Numbered from the stretch's first letter, positions 35,021 to 48,342 are shown. The stretch: DNA of 64,000 bases from Quillaja saponaria (GCA_029379385.1 CM055605.1:9583001-9647000), one strand, 5' to 3'. Translations and numbers: made by a program. The notes: generated by a model not told the origin, from the sequence alone.

Positions 35021-38000
35021 TTAAATATCCTTTATATTGCCGACAAACATCACATTTTTTTAATGAACTCCTTGACCATTAATCTCATATCCTTCCAATA
35101 AAAATTACTTCCTATACGAATGAGAGTCTTGACAAGGCCTTCATGTGTACTGTTATGAAATTTCCCTACAATATTGTTAATTAGACAGGAGTCTTCTGCT
35201 AAACAAATTTTGTTCTTAAAAAATATGATGCCATCTTGCAATTTTCACATAATGCTTCTTCTTCCTTGGTCAAATTTACCAGGCATTGCAACTGAGGATG
35301 ATTTTCAGTTTCTTCTTTAAATGCTTCAAGCCAATTAGGAAGTGGATGTGAAAGTGAAAATATTTTTCTCTTTTTATCTCCTTCTCTTCGTGAAAGGATG
35401 TCAGCTATTGTGTTGTCCTTCCCTCTTTTATATTCAATGGAAAAACCAAACCGCATAAGCTTGCAAAGCCAGCGTTGTTGGCTCATCTTGGTTGTTTTTT
35501 GATTCCATAGATGCTATAAGTTGTGATGGTTAATTCGAACTGTAAAATGTCTCCCCAGCCTACACTTTTGTAAAGCCAACACAAGAACTAAAAACTATTT
35601 CTCATAAGTTGATAAAAAGATATATTTTTCCTTGTAAGGCACGGCTGAAAAAATGTATTGGTCTCTCCCGTAACAAAACAACACCAACTCCTGATCTAGA
35701 AACATCATATTCTACTATAAATGTTTTTGTGAAACCTGGTAAGGCTAAAACTAGAGCACATGTCATAGCTTTCTTCAAACATTCAAATGCCTCTTCTGTT
35801 AGTAGATTCCACTTAAAAGAACCTTTTTTGAGTATATTTGTGACAGGAGTAGCTAACTTGCTATAGTCTTTTATAAACTTTCGGTAGTACCCCATTAGTC
35901 CCAAAAAACTACGCCAGGCTTTAAGAGAATGTGGCTTGGGCCACTTCAACATTTGCTATAAATTACATGACCTACAAATTACATGACCTGCACCTGTATC
36001 TGGAATTACATGACCTAGATATTTCACCTCTTTTTGGCCAAATTGACAGTTCTCTATCTTCACAAATAATTGGTGAGCCTTTAATACTAAAAATACAGTT
36101 TATAGATGCTTCAAGAACAAATTTTCTCAGAAAAACCTAAAATACCTAATTCATGAGTTACTTGAAGGTGCCTTAGTGCTTTAGGAATTCGTAATGCCCT
36201 TTTTGAGTTCTGTGTGTTGTCTTTTCAATATCAGATAGGTGGACTCATATTTGATGATAGCCAGAACGTAAATCCAATTTTGAGAAAGCTTTATCCCCAT
36301 TCAACTCGTCGAGAAGCTCATCAATTACAAGAAGAGGAAACTTATCCTTTACTGTCATCTAATTCATAGGTCGATAATCAACACATATATGCCGCGAGCC
36401 ATCTTATTTTTTCACCAAGAAGACCGGAGATGAGTAAAGGTTGTTACTAGGTCGAACAATGCCACAAGCAAGCATTTCCAGAACTAGTTTCTCAACCTCT
36501 GATTTCTGGGAATAAGGATATCGATAAGCCTTTATGGAGACTGGTCTATTTCCTTTAAGCAATAGGATCCTATGATCATGAGCTCTTCTAGGAGGAAGTC
36601 TATAAGGCTCAGCCATTACCTATTTAAAATTGGTTGAGTAGTTAGAACACTTTAGAAGGAATTTGAGGATTTTCTTATTGTATTTGTGGTCATCAAGATG
36701 ACATAGCTGCAATATAACTCCTCGATTCTAGTTACACGTTCCATTCTGTGACTGGATAAGAACTTATTCTCAGGAATAGGTGACCCCTGCAGTGAGACAT
36801 CTTTGCCATCCATTTTGAGCATCATATGTAACTTACAGAAATCCTGAAAAATAGGTCCCAAGGTGCTCAACCATTAAGTACCTAAGACCACGTCATATCC
36901 CTCTAATGGTAATATATAAAAATCAACAATTATAGGGAGTTTTTGTAGCAGAAGCAAAGTATGTGAGCATTTACCTAAGTAAACCAGTTTCTCCCCTGAA
37001 GCAACCATTACCTTAACCCGGCCTCTTTGGGTTTTAACCCAGCCCTCTATGCTAGCTCTTTAATGACAAAATTATGGGTTTTAATCAACAATTATCTATC
37101 AAAACAGTAACAGCTGCTTCACCAAGTTTTCCATGCACTCTCATGGTGTAAGGTGCATAACTTCCAGTAATGGAATGAAGAAAAAATTCTGGTGTCTCCA
37201 GCAAATGATCATCAGATTCGTCATCAACCTCCATCTTAAAATCATTATCATTGTCTTCCTAATATGCTTGAATAAGGAAGAGTCTCTTACAGAGGTGCCT
37301 TGGATTGTACTTGTCATTACATCGGAAACAAAACTCTTTCCTCGATCTTTCTTGAATTTGGTCAGGCTTCAATTTCTTTATAGAAGAAATGGGAGAACTA
37401 GATGATGTGGAAGAGCGTAATTGAGTGGTTTCCTTGGAAGAAAGAGCTGTTGTTACCCTTTGCGTCGAACATTATTACGTTCTTCAAACATAAGTTCCAA
37501 CCCGGTTACAGATGCTGATTGCAGATGATAAACTAGTGGGCTGGTTTCCTTGCACGCCTGCTTGATTAGAGTATGCTAACCCACTGATGAAATAACTAAC
37601 CTGTCAATCTTAAGATAAGGTACCCACATTGGTTAGCAACTTCTCAAATTTGGCCTGATAATATCGTACAGTTCCGATTTGCTATAATTTAGTAAGTTGG
37701 CAAAAAGAATCATTAAACTGGTTCAGACCGTATCGCGTATAAAGCCCTTCCTTAAATTCTTCCCAAGTGATAACCGTTATCTCCTGCTTGAGAATATAGT
37801 ACCAAAGTTAGGCATCATTTTCCAAATAAAAATATGCAATTGCTACACATGCCATTACCGGTGTCTCATGAAGGAGGATAAATTGTTCTGCCCTGCACAG
37901 CCAACTGATATAATCTCCCTTAAAATTGTAGCAAGTAAAGTCAAAGTTTCATTTTATTGGGGGCGAAAGCAATATTTAGAAATGTATTGTTGTAGCACCT

Positions 38001-38143
38001 GTCTCTTGGTTGGGTAGAGAAAATCTCTGTTTCATCATAACCTGATAAACTTTCCATTCTAGAACTGAGCTCACCAAACAACTCGTTCATGCGATTCATA
38101 ATGTCATTCTTTATTTCAACTTGTCCTGATGTGATTGATACCA
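35015..38143 (-). pseudogene. Ty3/gypsy gag-pol fragment, copy 1, dead
   Basis: Reading leftwards from 38143: gag (VEIKNDIMNRMNELFGEL), a zinc knuckle of the FCFRCNDKYNPRHLC type near 37335-37285, a degraded protease, a reverse transcriptase N-part (LPPRRAHDHRILLLKG; YSSPVFLVKK at 36616-36404), and the RT C-part and RNase H (FLGLMGYYRKFIKDYSKL at 35952-35602). The integrase HHCC domain follows (CDVCRQYKG near 35035), cut off before the catalytic core. Many stops interrupt it. The knuckle type suggests a chromovirus-like lineage, which is an inference. No LTR is present. Confidence 0.88.
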
Positions 38144-38189
38144 TAATTAAAATGGGGAAGAATTGTGAAAGAAGTAAATATATATATAT

Positions 38190-38850
38190 ATAATATTTGA
38201 GGTAAAATAACAACTAAAAATATTTATGTAATAGTAAAAATTCTTAGGATATTTAAGAAAATAAAATTTCTTCCACTAAAAATTAAAACAACATATATAA
38301 TCATAGAAACTATCGTCTAAATATTTTTTAATTCATAATATTTAAAAAAAAATTATTTCATAAATTTGAAAAGAACTAAAAAAATATTATAATTATTAAG
38401 AACTTCTTATACAAAACAAAAATGAGAAACTCAATATTAAATAATATTTTCATATAATTATTGAAAAAATATATATTTTTTATGAATTAAAATTTAAAAC
38501 AATAATATTATAATCATAAAATCTATACTCTTAATATTTCTTTTAATTCATAGTAATTTTTTAAAATTTTAATTCATAAAATTTGAGAAGAACTAAAAAA
38601 ATTTATATTATTAGGCGCTTATTAAAAATAAAAAATAAAAAAAATCAGAAATTCAATCTTAATTACTATTGATAAATAATTATTGAAAAATTATAGATTT
38701 ATTAATGTTGAGAAAAATTAGTAAAAAAAATAGTAGGCTAGTTGAAACAAAATAATGACTAAAAAACTATATAATAATAAAAAGCTCGTAAGAGTATTTA
38801 AGAAAATCAATATATTTTGTCATTAAGTCATTTTTATATGTAATATATAT
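38190..38850. repeat. AT-rich tandem repeat, about 205-220-bp unit
   Basis: AATTAAAACAACATATATAATCAT at 38281 recurs in altered form at 38485. Both units contain TTTTTAATTCATA, AAATTTGA(A/G)AAGAACTAAAAAAA and AATTATTGAAAAA. 38740-38830 resembles 38190-38270 (ACTAAAAA...GTATTTAAGAAAAT), suggesting a third partial unit. Confidence 0.7.
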
Positions 38851-40130
38851 ATAAATTTATTGCTAACAACAACCAACAAATAAGAACCGATTAAGATATA
38901 ATAAAAAAATTACAAGAAATGATCATAAACTTTTCAAGTAGGCTACACAATTTGAGTTTTTGAGTTTTTTGTGTTTCCGGAAAATGTGCTTAGAGTATTT
39001 GGCGGCAGTCAAGTGGGTGTGACATCGATGCGCGACTTGTGGCGTTTGAGAATGTTAAATGCGCAACATTAATTAGTGTTTAGATTTGATTGATTGATTA
39101 TGGTCTTCTACGTATAATTTATCTTTTTACGTAAAGACTTTCAAATTCTAATATAGGAGATTTAGGATTGTGAACTTTAATAATCTACACTTTTAAAATT
39201 TTTATATTAGTCAAAATAGAATGTAATCAATTTATTTTCAAAATATTATTTTAATAAATAATTAATAAAGTTTTGCAAAATCATAAAATTGAGGTTGAAA
39301 AGAAAAAAGGAATCAACTATATTTAAATTTCTTAATTTATTTATTTATTACTTTCTTATATAGGTTTACACAAACTATTAAGTAAAATTTTCTAAATTAT
39401 TTTTTATACTAATCTAATTTTTTTTTGTTTTTCATTTCTTCTATTTTGCCAACTCTTGATGTTATTCTAATATTTTTTTTATTACGTAGAGTTGTACAAT
39501 TTTTAAACATACATCAAGTAAAAAATTGTAGAAAAAAAAAAAAAACAGACATAGATAATCTAATCTGATTCACCGATCCATGGATCATTATTAGCAATTT
39601 CTATCCAAGTTGAGAAATTTATCCAACAACTTAGATATTAATCCAATCCACTACCATTGGACCGGGTCGAATGGCCAACCCTACCCAATCCATAATTATC
39701 ATCACTAACAAGGAAACTGACACCATAGAAACTACATTTTAATAATATTTACGATAAGAGTGATAGTTCATTTTTAAAATAAATAAAATAAAATAAATCA
39801 ATTATTTGAAAAGTAATATTTCAAATCTAAATTATTGATAGATACATGACTTTTCAAATCTAAATTATTGATAGAGATTTCATGTATTTGGAAATTTAGT
39901 TTTTCTTTACTAGGTTTTTCTTCTAGGGAATCGTTACAAGTTATAGTCAACTATTCTTCTCATTTATAATAATAAGATTTTATTTCCTTTTTTCTTGTTA
40001 TTTGTCAAAATAAATAAAATCTTATTGTTTGTGTTAATTCACTGGCAATGATCATTTATAACAATTAGATTTTATTTAGTTTTTTCTTCTTATGCATCAA
40101 AATAAATAAAATTTTATTGTTTTTATTAAT
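38851..40130. other. AT-rich intergenic region
   Basis: Non-coding by eye. 39560-39710 contains a GC-richer patch (ATGGACCGGGTCGAATGGCC-like) that could be one end of an old DNA transposon, but I found no partner end or target duplication. 39960-40140 contains two related AAATAAATAAAAT...TATTGTTT segments. Confidence 0.4.
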
Positions 40131-40211
40131 TCACTAGCAATGAACGACTTTAAAAATTAAAAAATGTCAAGTTTTTGTCTCACAAGTTTAATGAATTCCT
40201 CTTACTATATA

Positions 40212-41497
40212 TTTAAAAGAATATAATTGGGATTGTTGGATTTATTGAAATAAACTGTAACCTTACGGTTAAAAAATATAACTGGCTCTTTGTTGAATAT
40301 TCTGAAATAAACTTTAACATGTCCCTTAAACAATCATTGTGATTGAAAGATAGATGAAGTTCAAAAGAACAGAAGCAGTTGACATTGGTTAGTTTTTTAA
40401 ACTAATATTTACAAGTTGTATAAGTTTTTTATAAGAGGTAAACAACAACGAGACAAATTGTATGGTGATTAAGTAATTGAGAGAAAATAAGATTTCTAAT
40501 AATGAAAATGATTGATTTTCCATTTAGTTTTCTCCAATACCCTAAAGTTTGTTTCATACTTTTATTTTCAAATAATGTAATACAGGTAAAAACAAATGTT
40601 CATTATATAACTTCTTTTCATAGTGCATATCATGAAAGTTATGTTTCACAAATATTTCACACACTTCACGCGTTTTACAAATAAGCACGAAGGTAAACAT
40701 ATAGTAAAGACATATTCATTTCATGATTGCACTTTAATTATGTGCACAAACATTTTGGCTATAAGCAGTCTCTTAAATTTCAATTTAATGCGATGAATGA
40801 CTTCAACCTCGCAGATGAATGAAATCTTACCTGACATCATAAAGTCCCAAATTCGAGTATTCAGGTAATTTTTTATTTTTGAAAAAAATAGCTAAAAACA
40901 CTTTTGAAAAAAGACAATGTGCTTTTATTGTGAAACATCGAAAATATCCTAAAAAGATTTGAACTTATATCAATAAAGAAATCACATTGTTTTGACCAAT
41001 GGATCATCCATTGGTCACACTATTGATAGTTAGATTCATTGTGGTAAAAATTTTCTCATTGTCAATTGTAAATTAGTCTTAGTTTAATACATTATTATTG
41101 TCATGGTTATAATTTTATTATTAAGGCCTGACAATTGAATTTATTCATGGATATTATATAATAATAAGTAGTAAACCACATCTTAATTTCTAATTTGATG
41201 AATATTTAACATCTTAATTAAATATTCATAAGCAAAATTTCAAGTTGACGTGCTTAATGAAGATCTGTATTTGGGTTCTTGTAAATTTAACTCATATTGT
41301 GACAAAAATAATAAATTAGAAATAGAAAAGTTCCAAAGGATCCAAATGAATAGATATGGGATGTTTTGCTTTCTTTTCACCAATTTTCCATGAAATGATG
41401 GATTGCAAAGGGAAGAAAGAAGGTCGGCCAACCTAACCCTGTAATCCTAATCCAAATCTCCTAAATGTATCCCATTTCCTTACTATGAAGTAATTAT
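40212..41497. repeat. Segmental repeat block S, copy 2, part a
   Basis: Parallels 24416-25590 and 54370-55580. It stops abruptly at TACTATGAAGTAATTAT, where the copia element begins. The matching sequence continues after the element at 48797. Confidence 0.85.
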
Positions 41498-41976
41498 TGT
41501 TATAAATATACAGGATCTCATGCATGAATTTAGAACACATTAATAATAAGGTTTGCGTATCTGATTAAGCCATATCAGCAAATATATGAAATCTCAGCCA
41601 ACCACGCTTCAATAAATGCTTCACACAGCCAGGTCTTTCTCTCCGTACTCTCTGTATTTTGTGGCAACTCTCAATGGGGCAAGATGCGTATATATAGAGA
41701 GGAGAGATGACCTAGCTATTTAATGTCTGATAAAACTCTAGGAGTCCTCCCATTAAAGACTCCTAAAATCACCCAGCTTACACTTACTGCCAATCTACAT
41801 CTTATTAGATAAGACATCTAATCAGATAAAAAATGTGATTAAGCCTTATCCTAAATGATCACATAAATTATATGGGCTTTTACCAGAATATCTCAAATGG
41901 ATCAAACCTTAAGCCCGTTTTATTATTAAAACAAAACCATGAAATTAATGGCAGCCTGCATATGGAATTTCTAACA
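41498..41976 (-). repeat. 3' LTR of the copia element
   Basis: 479 bp, TG...CA bounded, containing CTTCACACAGCCAGGTCTTTC and GCGTATATATAGAGAGGAG (a TATA-like stretch). It is slightly longer than its partner because of small deletions in the other LTR. Confidence 0.93.
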
Positions 41977-42999
41977 TTCTCCTACTTGGACAACATTAAT
42001 TGTAATTTTAAAATTTTGAAAAATATATTTTTAGAAAACAATTATCTGGCAAGGTATAACTTTTATGTGACCACAATTTTCAAATAAAAACTTTGGTCTT
42101 GAGAAGCACTTCAAACAATTCAACCCACTTAAGTTATTAACATCGAATCATGGAAATCATTATGCCACTTAAAAGACACAAGACCAATCTATGGTTACAA
42201 ATGCTAGCAACATATTTTGCAGTGGACCTAGATGTGGTAGTGTAGCAAGAAAATAACATTTAAATGTGATCAACATATGTTATTTTCATTATCGGTCCTC
42301 CAAGTGATTTTATTAAAACTGGATGATTTCCAAAGCATTAGAAATTACTTAAGCTTAATTTTAAGCTTGTATGTCTCAATAACCATATCGAGATATCCAA
42401 TTAGTGTTATTTGAGACATACCTCCAAATTGAAAAAACCGTCACACTTAAGACAGACATCAAGTCTTAAGATTTTAATGCAATGACATGTCATATATAAA
42501 TAACCATATGTGCACATATAATATCAATCATATCATAATGAAAATAATTATTATTTTCATTAATAAAACGTACCTAGTTATTTTCATTAATAAAACGTAC
42601 CATCCAACAAGGATGTAAACAAACATAAAGTCAAATAACATATATAACATGCTAGCTAGTTTGAATAAAATAACGCAAACTCCTACTAACCAAAAACATC
42701 AAAGGATTCAAAATACTCATGTTATCAACATGACTTTTGAAAACCCCAGTCCTAAGTCCTTTGGTTAAAAGATCTGTTAACATTTTTTTCTTCAATATAG
42801 TCAAACGCAATATCTTCTTTTTTCACTAAATCCATGGTAGTCAGATACTTAATAGCTATAGCTTTCGATGTACTAGAGTTTTTGTTATTCTTTGAAAAGA
42901 ACATAGCAGAACTGTTGTCTCAGTAAATTTTAAGAGGTCTAGAAATCGAATCAACCACACCAAGTCAGGTTATTATGTTCTTCAACCATATACCTTGTG

Positions 43000-44380
43000 T
43001 TAATGCTCCATAACAAGCAACGAACTCAGCCTACATAGTGGAAGAAGCAGTAATTGTCTATTTAGAACTTTCCAAGATACGGCTTCCCCAGCTAACATGA
43101 AAATGTATCATGATGTGGATTTCAGATCATCCTTGCAACCAGCAAAGTCAGAATCAGAGTAAGCAATCAACTCAAGGTGATCAACCTTTTTATACACCAA
43201 CATAAAGTCCTTGGTCCTCTGCAAATACCTCATAACTTTCTTCGCAGCAACCCAATGTTCTAGTCTTGGGTTTGACTGATATCTACCAAGAACTCTCACT
43301 GTAAAAGCAATGTCAAGTCTGGTGCAAACCTAAGCATATAACAAGCTTCCAACTGCACTAGCATAAAGCACATTCATCATGAACTCCATCTGAAAATCAT
43401 TAATGGCACACTGATCCAAGCTGAATCTATTACCCTTCACAATTGGTACATTCCTACGGTTACATTTATACATATTAAACCTATCGAGTACACGATCAAT
43501 ATATGCTAGCTGAGAAAGGCCTAACAAATGACGAGATCTATCCCGATGAATTTTAATGCCAAGAACAAATGATGCCTCCCCAAGATCCTTCATGTCAAAG
43601 ATCTTATATAACATCAATTTTGTCTCATGTAATAAACCAACGTCATTACTGGCAAGCAAAATTTCGTCAACGTATAAAACCAATATGATAAATTTGCTCC
43701 TACTGACTTTGAGATACGTGCACTAATCAATCTTATTTTCAACAAAACCAAGAGATATGATTACCCATCAAACTTCAAGAACCATTGTTGAGATGCTTGT
43801 TTTAAACCATAGATAGACTTCGTGAGTCTACAAACAAGTTCACTCTCTCCAATTTCTTTGAAACCTTCAGGTTGAACCATATAAATCTCTTCAGCAAGAT
43901 CTCCATTTAAAAGGTTGTCTTGACATCCATCTGATGTAATACAAGATTAAAATAAGCCACCAATACCATGATGACCCTAAAAGAGTTTTTAGTTGAGACA
44001 TGAGAGAAAGTTTCACTAAAATCCACACATTATTTTTGAGAAAAACCTTTAGCTACAAGTCTTGCCTTGAAACTCTCAATTTTTCCTTTTGAATCTATCT
44101 TGATCTTGTAAACCCACTTGTACCCAATGGGTCTACAACCCTCTGGAAGTGCAACCAACTCTCATACACCATTGTGTACCATAGATTGCATCTCTTCTCT
44201 CATAGCTTTAATCTACTTGTCTGATTGTGGACTAGAAATAGCTTCTCCATATGTAATGGGATCAACAATATAACCAACATCATAATCAATTTTATCGAAA
44301 TACATAATGAAGTTATCAGAAATAGCATGCCTTCTTTGTTGTTTAAACCTTCTAACGAGTATTTGTGAAATTGGATTTTG
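43000..44380 (-). pseudogene. Copia reverse transcriptase and RNase H, broken
   Basis: Fragments in two main frames: an RT palm piece with MVLYVDEILLASND then KIFDMKDLGEASFVLGIKI (43683-43330), a connector, and an RNase H piece LELIAYSDSDFAGCKDD (43299-43108). The usual YVDD catalytic motif reads YVDE. 44384-43700 carries further RT sequence with several stops. Confidence 0.85.
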
Positions 44381-44383
44381 TTG

Positions 44384-45847
44384 CTAAGGAGCTTCATTAG
44401 GAATATATGCAGTAGCATCAATGGGAATAGATGATGCTACTTCATCTTGTTCATTTACTTTTCCCCCATCACCTGTTCTCACAACAGGCATGGAAACCAT
44501 TGCTTCTGACATATCATATAATGGAATAATAACATCCTCATTTTGCTCTCCCTGGTCTAAAGGTGAAGACTTTTCCAACTTAGCAACATCAAATTCCAAG
44601 AATTTTGTAGTTTGTGATTCCACTATTTTAGTTTCTTGTGTAGTGGAATAGAACATGTATCCTTTAGAGTGATCTAGATAACCAATAAAGTAACAGCAGG
44701 TAAATTTAGGGTCGGTTTTCTTCTCATTTGGGTTATAGATTCTCACTTCAGTTGGACACACCCAAACAAAAAAATGGTTCAAGCTAGGCTTCCTCTCAGT
44801 CCATAACTCAAAAGGTGTTTTAGGCACTGCCTTACTGGGAACCCTATTAAGGATGTACAAGGCAGTTTTAATGGCTTCCCCCCAAAGATATTCAGGTAAG
44901 TTTAACCTACTCATCATACTCCTCATCATGTCCTTAAGGGTGCGATTACGCCTTTCGGCCACACCATTTTGTTCAGAGCTACCAGGCATGGTATGTTGGG
45001 CAACACTCCTACACTCTTGTAAGTATTTGACAAATGGTCCTATATGTTGTCCATCAACCCCATGTTTTCCACAATACTCACCTCCATGGTCAGATCTCAC
45101 AATCTTAATGACTTTCCTTAATTGTTTCTCAACTTTAGTTTTGAAAATTATAAATTTATTAAGAGAATCAGATTTTTCTTTAATCAAGTATAGAAAATCA
45201 AATCTGGAAAAGTCATCAATGAAGGTAATGAAATAATAATTTCTACATAAAGTGTTAGAATAGGGTCCACTAATATCTGTGTGAATGATCTCTAAGAGTC
45301 CTGAACTACGGGTTGACCCATTTTTCTTTGTCTTAATCAGTTTACCTCTAATACAATCAACACAAGTTTCTAAGTCATTAAAATCAAGTGATCGTAGGAT
45401 ACCATCCTTAATGAGTCTTTGAACTCTTTCCCTTGATATGTGACCTAGACGCTTATGCCAAAGCATTGAGGATTTCTCTTTAATTAAAGATCTTTTGGAA
45501 ACAACTTTTTCAGTATTTAAAGATGAATTGATATTTAAGGGTACTAAAATCATTCTGTATAAACCATTAGACAAAACACACCCTCCAAGAATTTCAGAAT
45601 TTAAAAGAAATTGAACTTTTGAATTACCAAAATTAAAGGAATAACCAATTTTGTCCAACAAAAAAACTGATATCAAATTCTGCCTAAAAGACGGTACATA
45701 AAAAGTGTCTTCCAAAACAAGTTCAAAACCATTTTTTAAAATTAAAGAGACGATTCCTACGGACTTGACTTTAATCTCAACATCATTCCCGACTTTAAGC
45801 TTTGCCTCTAAATCACTTGGCTTCCTTTTGTGTTTGAACACCTGCAT
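44384..45847 (-). pseudogene. Copia pre-integrase and integrase domain, open for 487 codons
   Basis: The longest open stretch of the element. It holds the end of the protease region ([20 protein letters not shown]), [10 protein letters not shown] with the following CVDCIRGK (HHCC zinc domain), and the catalytic core with [21 protein letters not shown] and [14 protein letters not shown] (D, D, E pattern). It also has the C-terminal GYMFYSTTQ region. The integrase looks intact even though gag and RT are not. Confidence 0.88.
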
Positions 45848-45959
45848 AGTACAAGCAACATGAATAGTTGCACCACTATCAAGCCACCAAGAATTTGATG
45901 GGACATTAACTAAATTGGATTCAAAACAAATAAAAGCTAGTGAGTTACCTTATTGTTTA

Positions 45960-46850
45960 TTTTTTTTTTCTAACCGAGATTTTAGTTTGAAGCAGTCTGT
46001 TTTCACATGACCTCTTTTTTTTGCAAAAGAAACATGTAATGTCATTTTTAATGGTAGCCTTATGACCACTCACAACAGGTTTCTGACCAGTACCATGCCT
46101 TTTTACATCTTGAGTTTTCTTTTAATGAGTAGATTTAGACTTACCTTAACCATCCTTGGTAAAACTAGGTTTAGAATGGGAAACAAAAAGTATGGTTTCA
46201 CTCTTTTCTTTTTAGCTTATCCTCCTCAGCCACACACTTAGAGATAAGTTCATTAATGGTCTAGGATTCATTTTGGATGTTATAGGAGGTTTTAATTTGG
46301 GAGAAATCAGGTGGTAAGGAGTTGAGAAAATAGTGAACTACAAAACTATCAGGGATTGAAATTTCTTTGTTTTTATGCTTGGTTTGTACGTGAACCATTA
46401 TGAGAATAAATTCCCGAACCCCAGTTCTATTTTCATATCTCATACCCGCTAGATCTTTTATTAGCTTTCTAGTCTTAACATTATCAGATACCTTGTACCT
46501 ATCTCCCACAGCTTTCATGAAGTCTTTGGCACTTTGAGTTTCAGGCAACCTACTCAAAAGCTGTTCAGATATTGATCTTTTCATGTATATCAAACTCAAC
46601 CTATTTGATCTCTCCCATTTGTCAAAAGCCTTTTTCTAAGCTATGGAGCTAGCATCAGAAAAATCAACAAGTTTCTCACTACGTAGAGCTAAATCGATAT
46701 CCATAATTCTTCGGACAAATTCAACATCTTGCTTCTATTTCTTAAAGTTGAAACCATTCAAGAATTCAATAGTAGCACTATTGTTGTTAACAGCTAGGGA
46801 GACTGATTCAATAACAAATAATGCAACATGTCAACAAATTGAGTAATTAA
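45960..46850 (-). pseudogene. Copia gag with frameshifted zinc knuckle
   Basis: The gag (UBN2-type) segment includes LLSRLPETQSAKDF and AGMRYENRTGVREFILIM (46599-46261). Downstream at about 46045-45980 a CFFCKK...GH....DC knuckle can be read only by shifting frame across an A8 run (T8 on the plus strand). An upstream part at 46640-46850 has further stops. Confidence 0.8.
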
Positions 46851-46899
46851 AATTCGAGAATAAAAATTTATTCTCTATGAATCCAAGGTGCATCATTAC

Positions 46900-47095
46900 A
46901 GACTCTCCTTTGGGCAGAGAATGTAACATGCTATTAGGATCTCATGATTAACCCATGAAACTAAAATTAGAGCATCATAGCTTTCGAAAAGTCTATCCTC
47001 TTTGGGCAGATAAACCTTCTAGGCCAGTATACACCAAACTATATGTTTCATGTATTTTTCAAAATTAAATTATATAATAACCCCTTTGGGCAGGA
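46900..47095 (-). repeat. Repeated CTGCCCAAAG motif in the copia leader
   Basis: On the plus strand CTTTGGGCAG occurs near 46908, 47000 and 47085, roughly 90 bp apart, each preceded by CTC or CCC. It lies between gag and the 5' LTR, in the long untranslated leader (about 46850-48327). The leader also has a GC-richer patch at 47600-47745. Confidence 0.7.
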
Positions 47096-48327
47096 AACTA
47101 TATACAATAATTTAAGAAATATCTCGTACTATTTCTTTCAAAAATCCTACAAATCTATTTAGATATACCACTTTGATGGCAACCATGTACATAAACCTAT
47201 AAGATTTTCTCAAGTTGGGAAAATATAATAACACATAATTTATCCTTTCAAACCAAAATACATTTTAAAAGTATCTCATAGAATAATTAAACATGTGTTG
47301 CAATTTTGAAAAATTAAATCGAAATAGAAGCATTCTAACCAACACATGTCATGAAAACATGAGAGTACGAAATTATTTAGCTCTAACTAGGGAAAGTACT
47401 TACTGTTAACAGTTTCAGAAAATATAAAATATGAAAATTAAATAGTTTTCAACAATTATTTATGTGCAACCATATTAGTTTGAAACATAACAGAATATCA
47501 TTAACCAAACCAATAAATCATGTACATAATATCCCAAATTTAACCATACCATAAAATTCTAAAATTCAAATAATTAATTTGGAAAATTTTGGGAGAAAAC
47601 GGGATGGCAGAAGGTGGAGCGTGTACCACCCACGCCACCTTTTGCGCGTGGGATATCCCTACGCGGCTATGTCCCTTTCTTCTTTATCCAGTTGGGTCTT
47701 CTTGACCCGGACTGGAAGAATGGGTCTGTTATGACCCGTTTTTGAAAATTATGTTTTTCCAAAGACTTTTTTGATGCTTTTTCTCAAATCCTTGTGTGGG
47801 TTATGTTTTAAATTGCGTTTCTAACAATAACCCTATAACAATTTCATGTTTTATCAAAATAATATTTCAATAAATTGAAATTATAGTGACATGAACCCTA
47901 ATTCTATTTCATAAGGGTTTCATTCCAATTTCTCAAAATAATATGAATTAAACTCATTGAATGATTCCTGACTATGTATAAAACATACCATAATCTAAAC
48001 CAATGATTTAAATCGATAAAGCAACATGAAATCTTAGTTTTCAAATCAAAAACTTAAATTTGATTTTAAAACAACCTCAAAAACTTAATTTCAATTTTAA
48101 AACAACCCGAATTTTAAAATTCAAATTTCTTAACTTATAGTTGATGAAATCATACAAATAATATATCAAATTAAAGATATAAACGAGACCTTTAAAAGCC
48201 TTAGCAAATTGTGTTCAATTTCATTCATACATGAGTTTGATTTTGAGTTTAAAGAAATTAACTTATATGAACCCTATAGTTTTATGTTAAATAAATAAAT
48301 ATTAGGGTTCTAAATTCATGTAGATTA

Positions 48328-48340
48328 GGCTCCGATACAA
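48328..48340 (-). other. Primer-binding site of the copia element
   Basis: Read on the minus strand, TTGTATCGGAGCC is close to the common copia site TGGTATCAGAGCC, complementary to the 3' end of the initiator-Met tRNA, with two mismatches. It lies two bases from the 5' LTR. Confidence 0.85.
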
Positions 48341-48342
48341 CA

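Larger units (their letters stand above)
33583..38143. repeat. Chimeric copia(+)/gypsy(-) block, copy 1
   Basis: The whole span, including the copia-gag-to-gypsy junction near 35018, matches 58873-63247 in the same order and orientation. Left boundary is at TTGATGAATG...CTAGATTTACATGG; right boundary is after GATGTGATT near 38135. The second copy has many substitutions and indels, so the duplication is old. Confidence 0.85.

Noticed and set aside
35609..35866. Plus-strand open frame
   Set aside because: It is the antisense of gypsy RT/RNase H.
39560..39710. Fourth hAT-like element
   Set aside because: Only a GC-richer patch reminiscent of an end was seen; no partner terminus or target duplication was found.
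44421..45236. Plus-strand open frames at 44421-44651 and 44853-45236
   Set aside because: They are antisense to the copia integrase.
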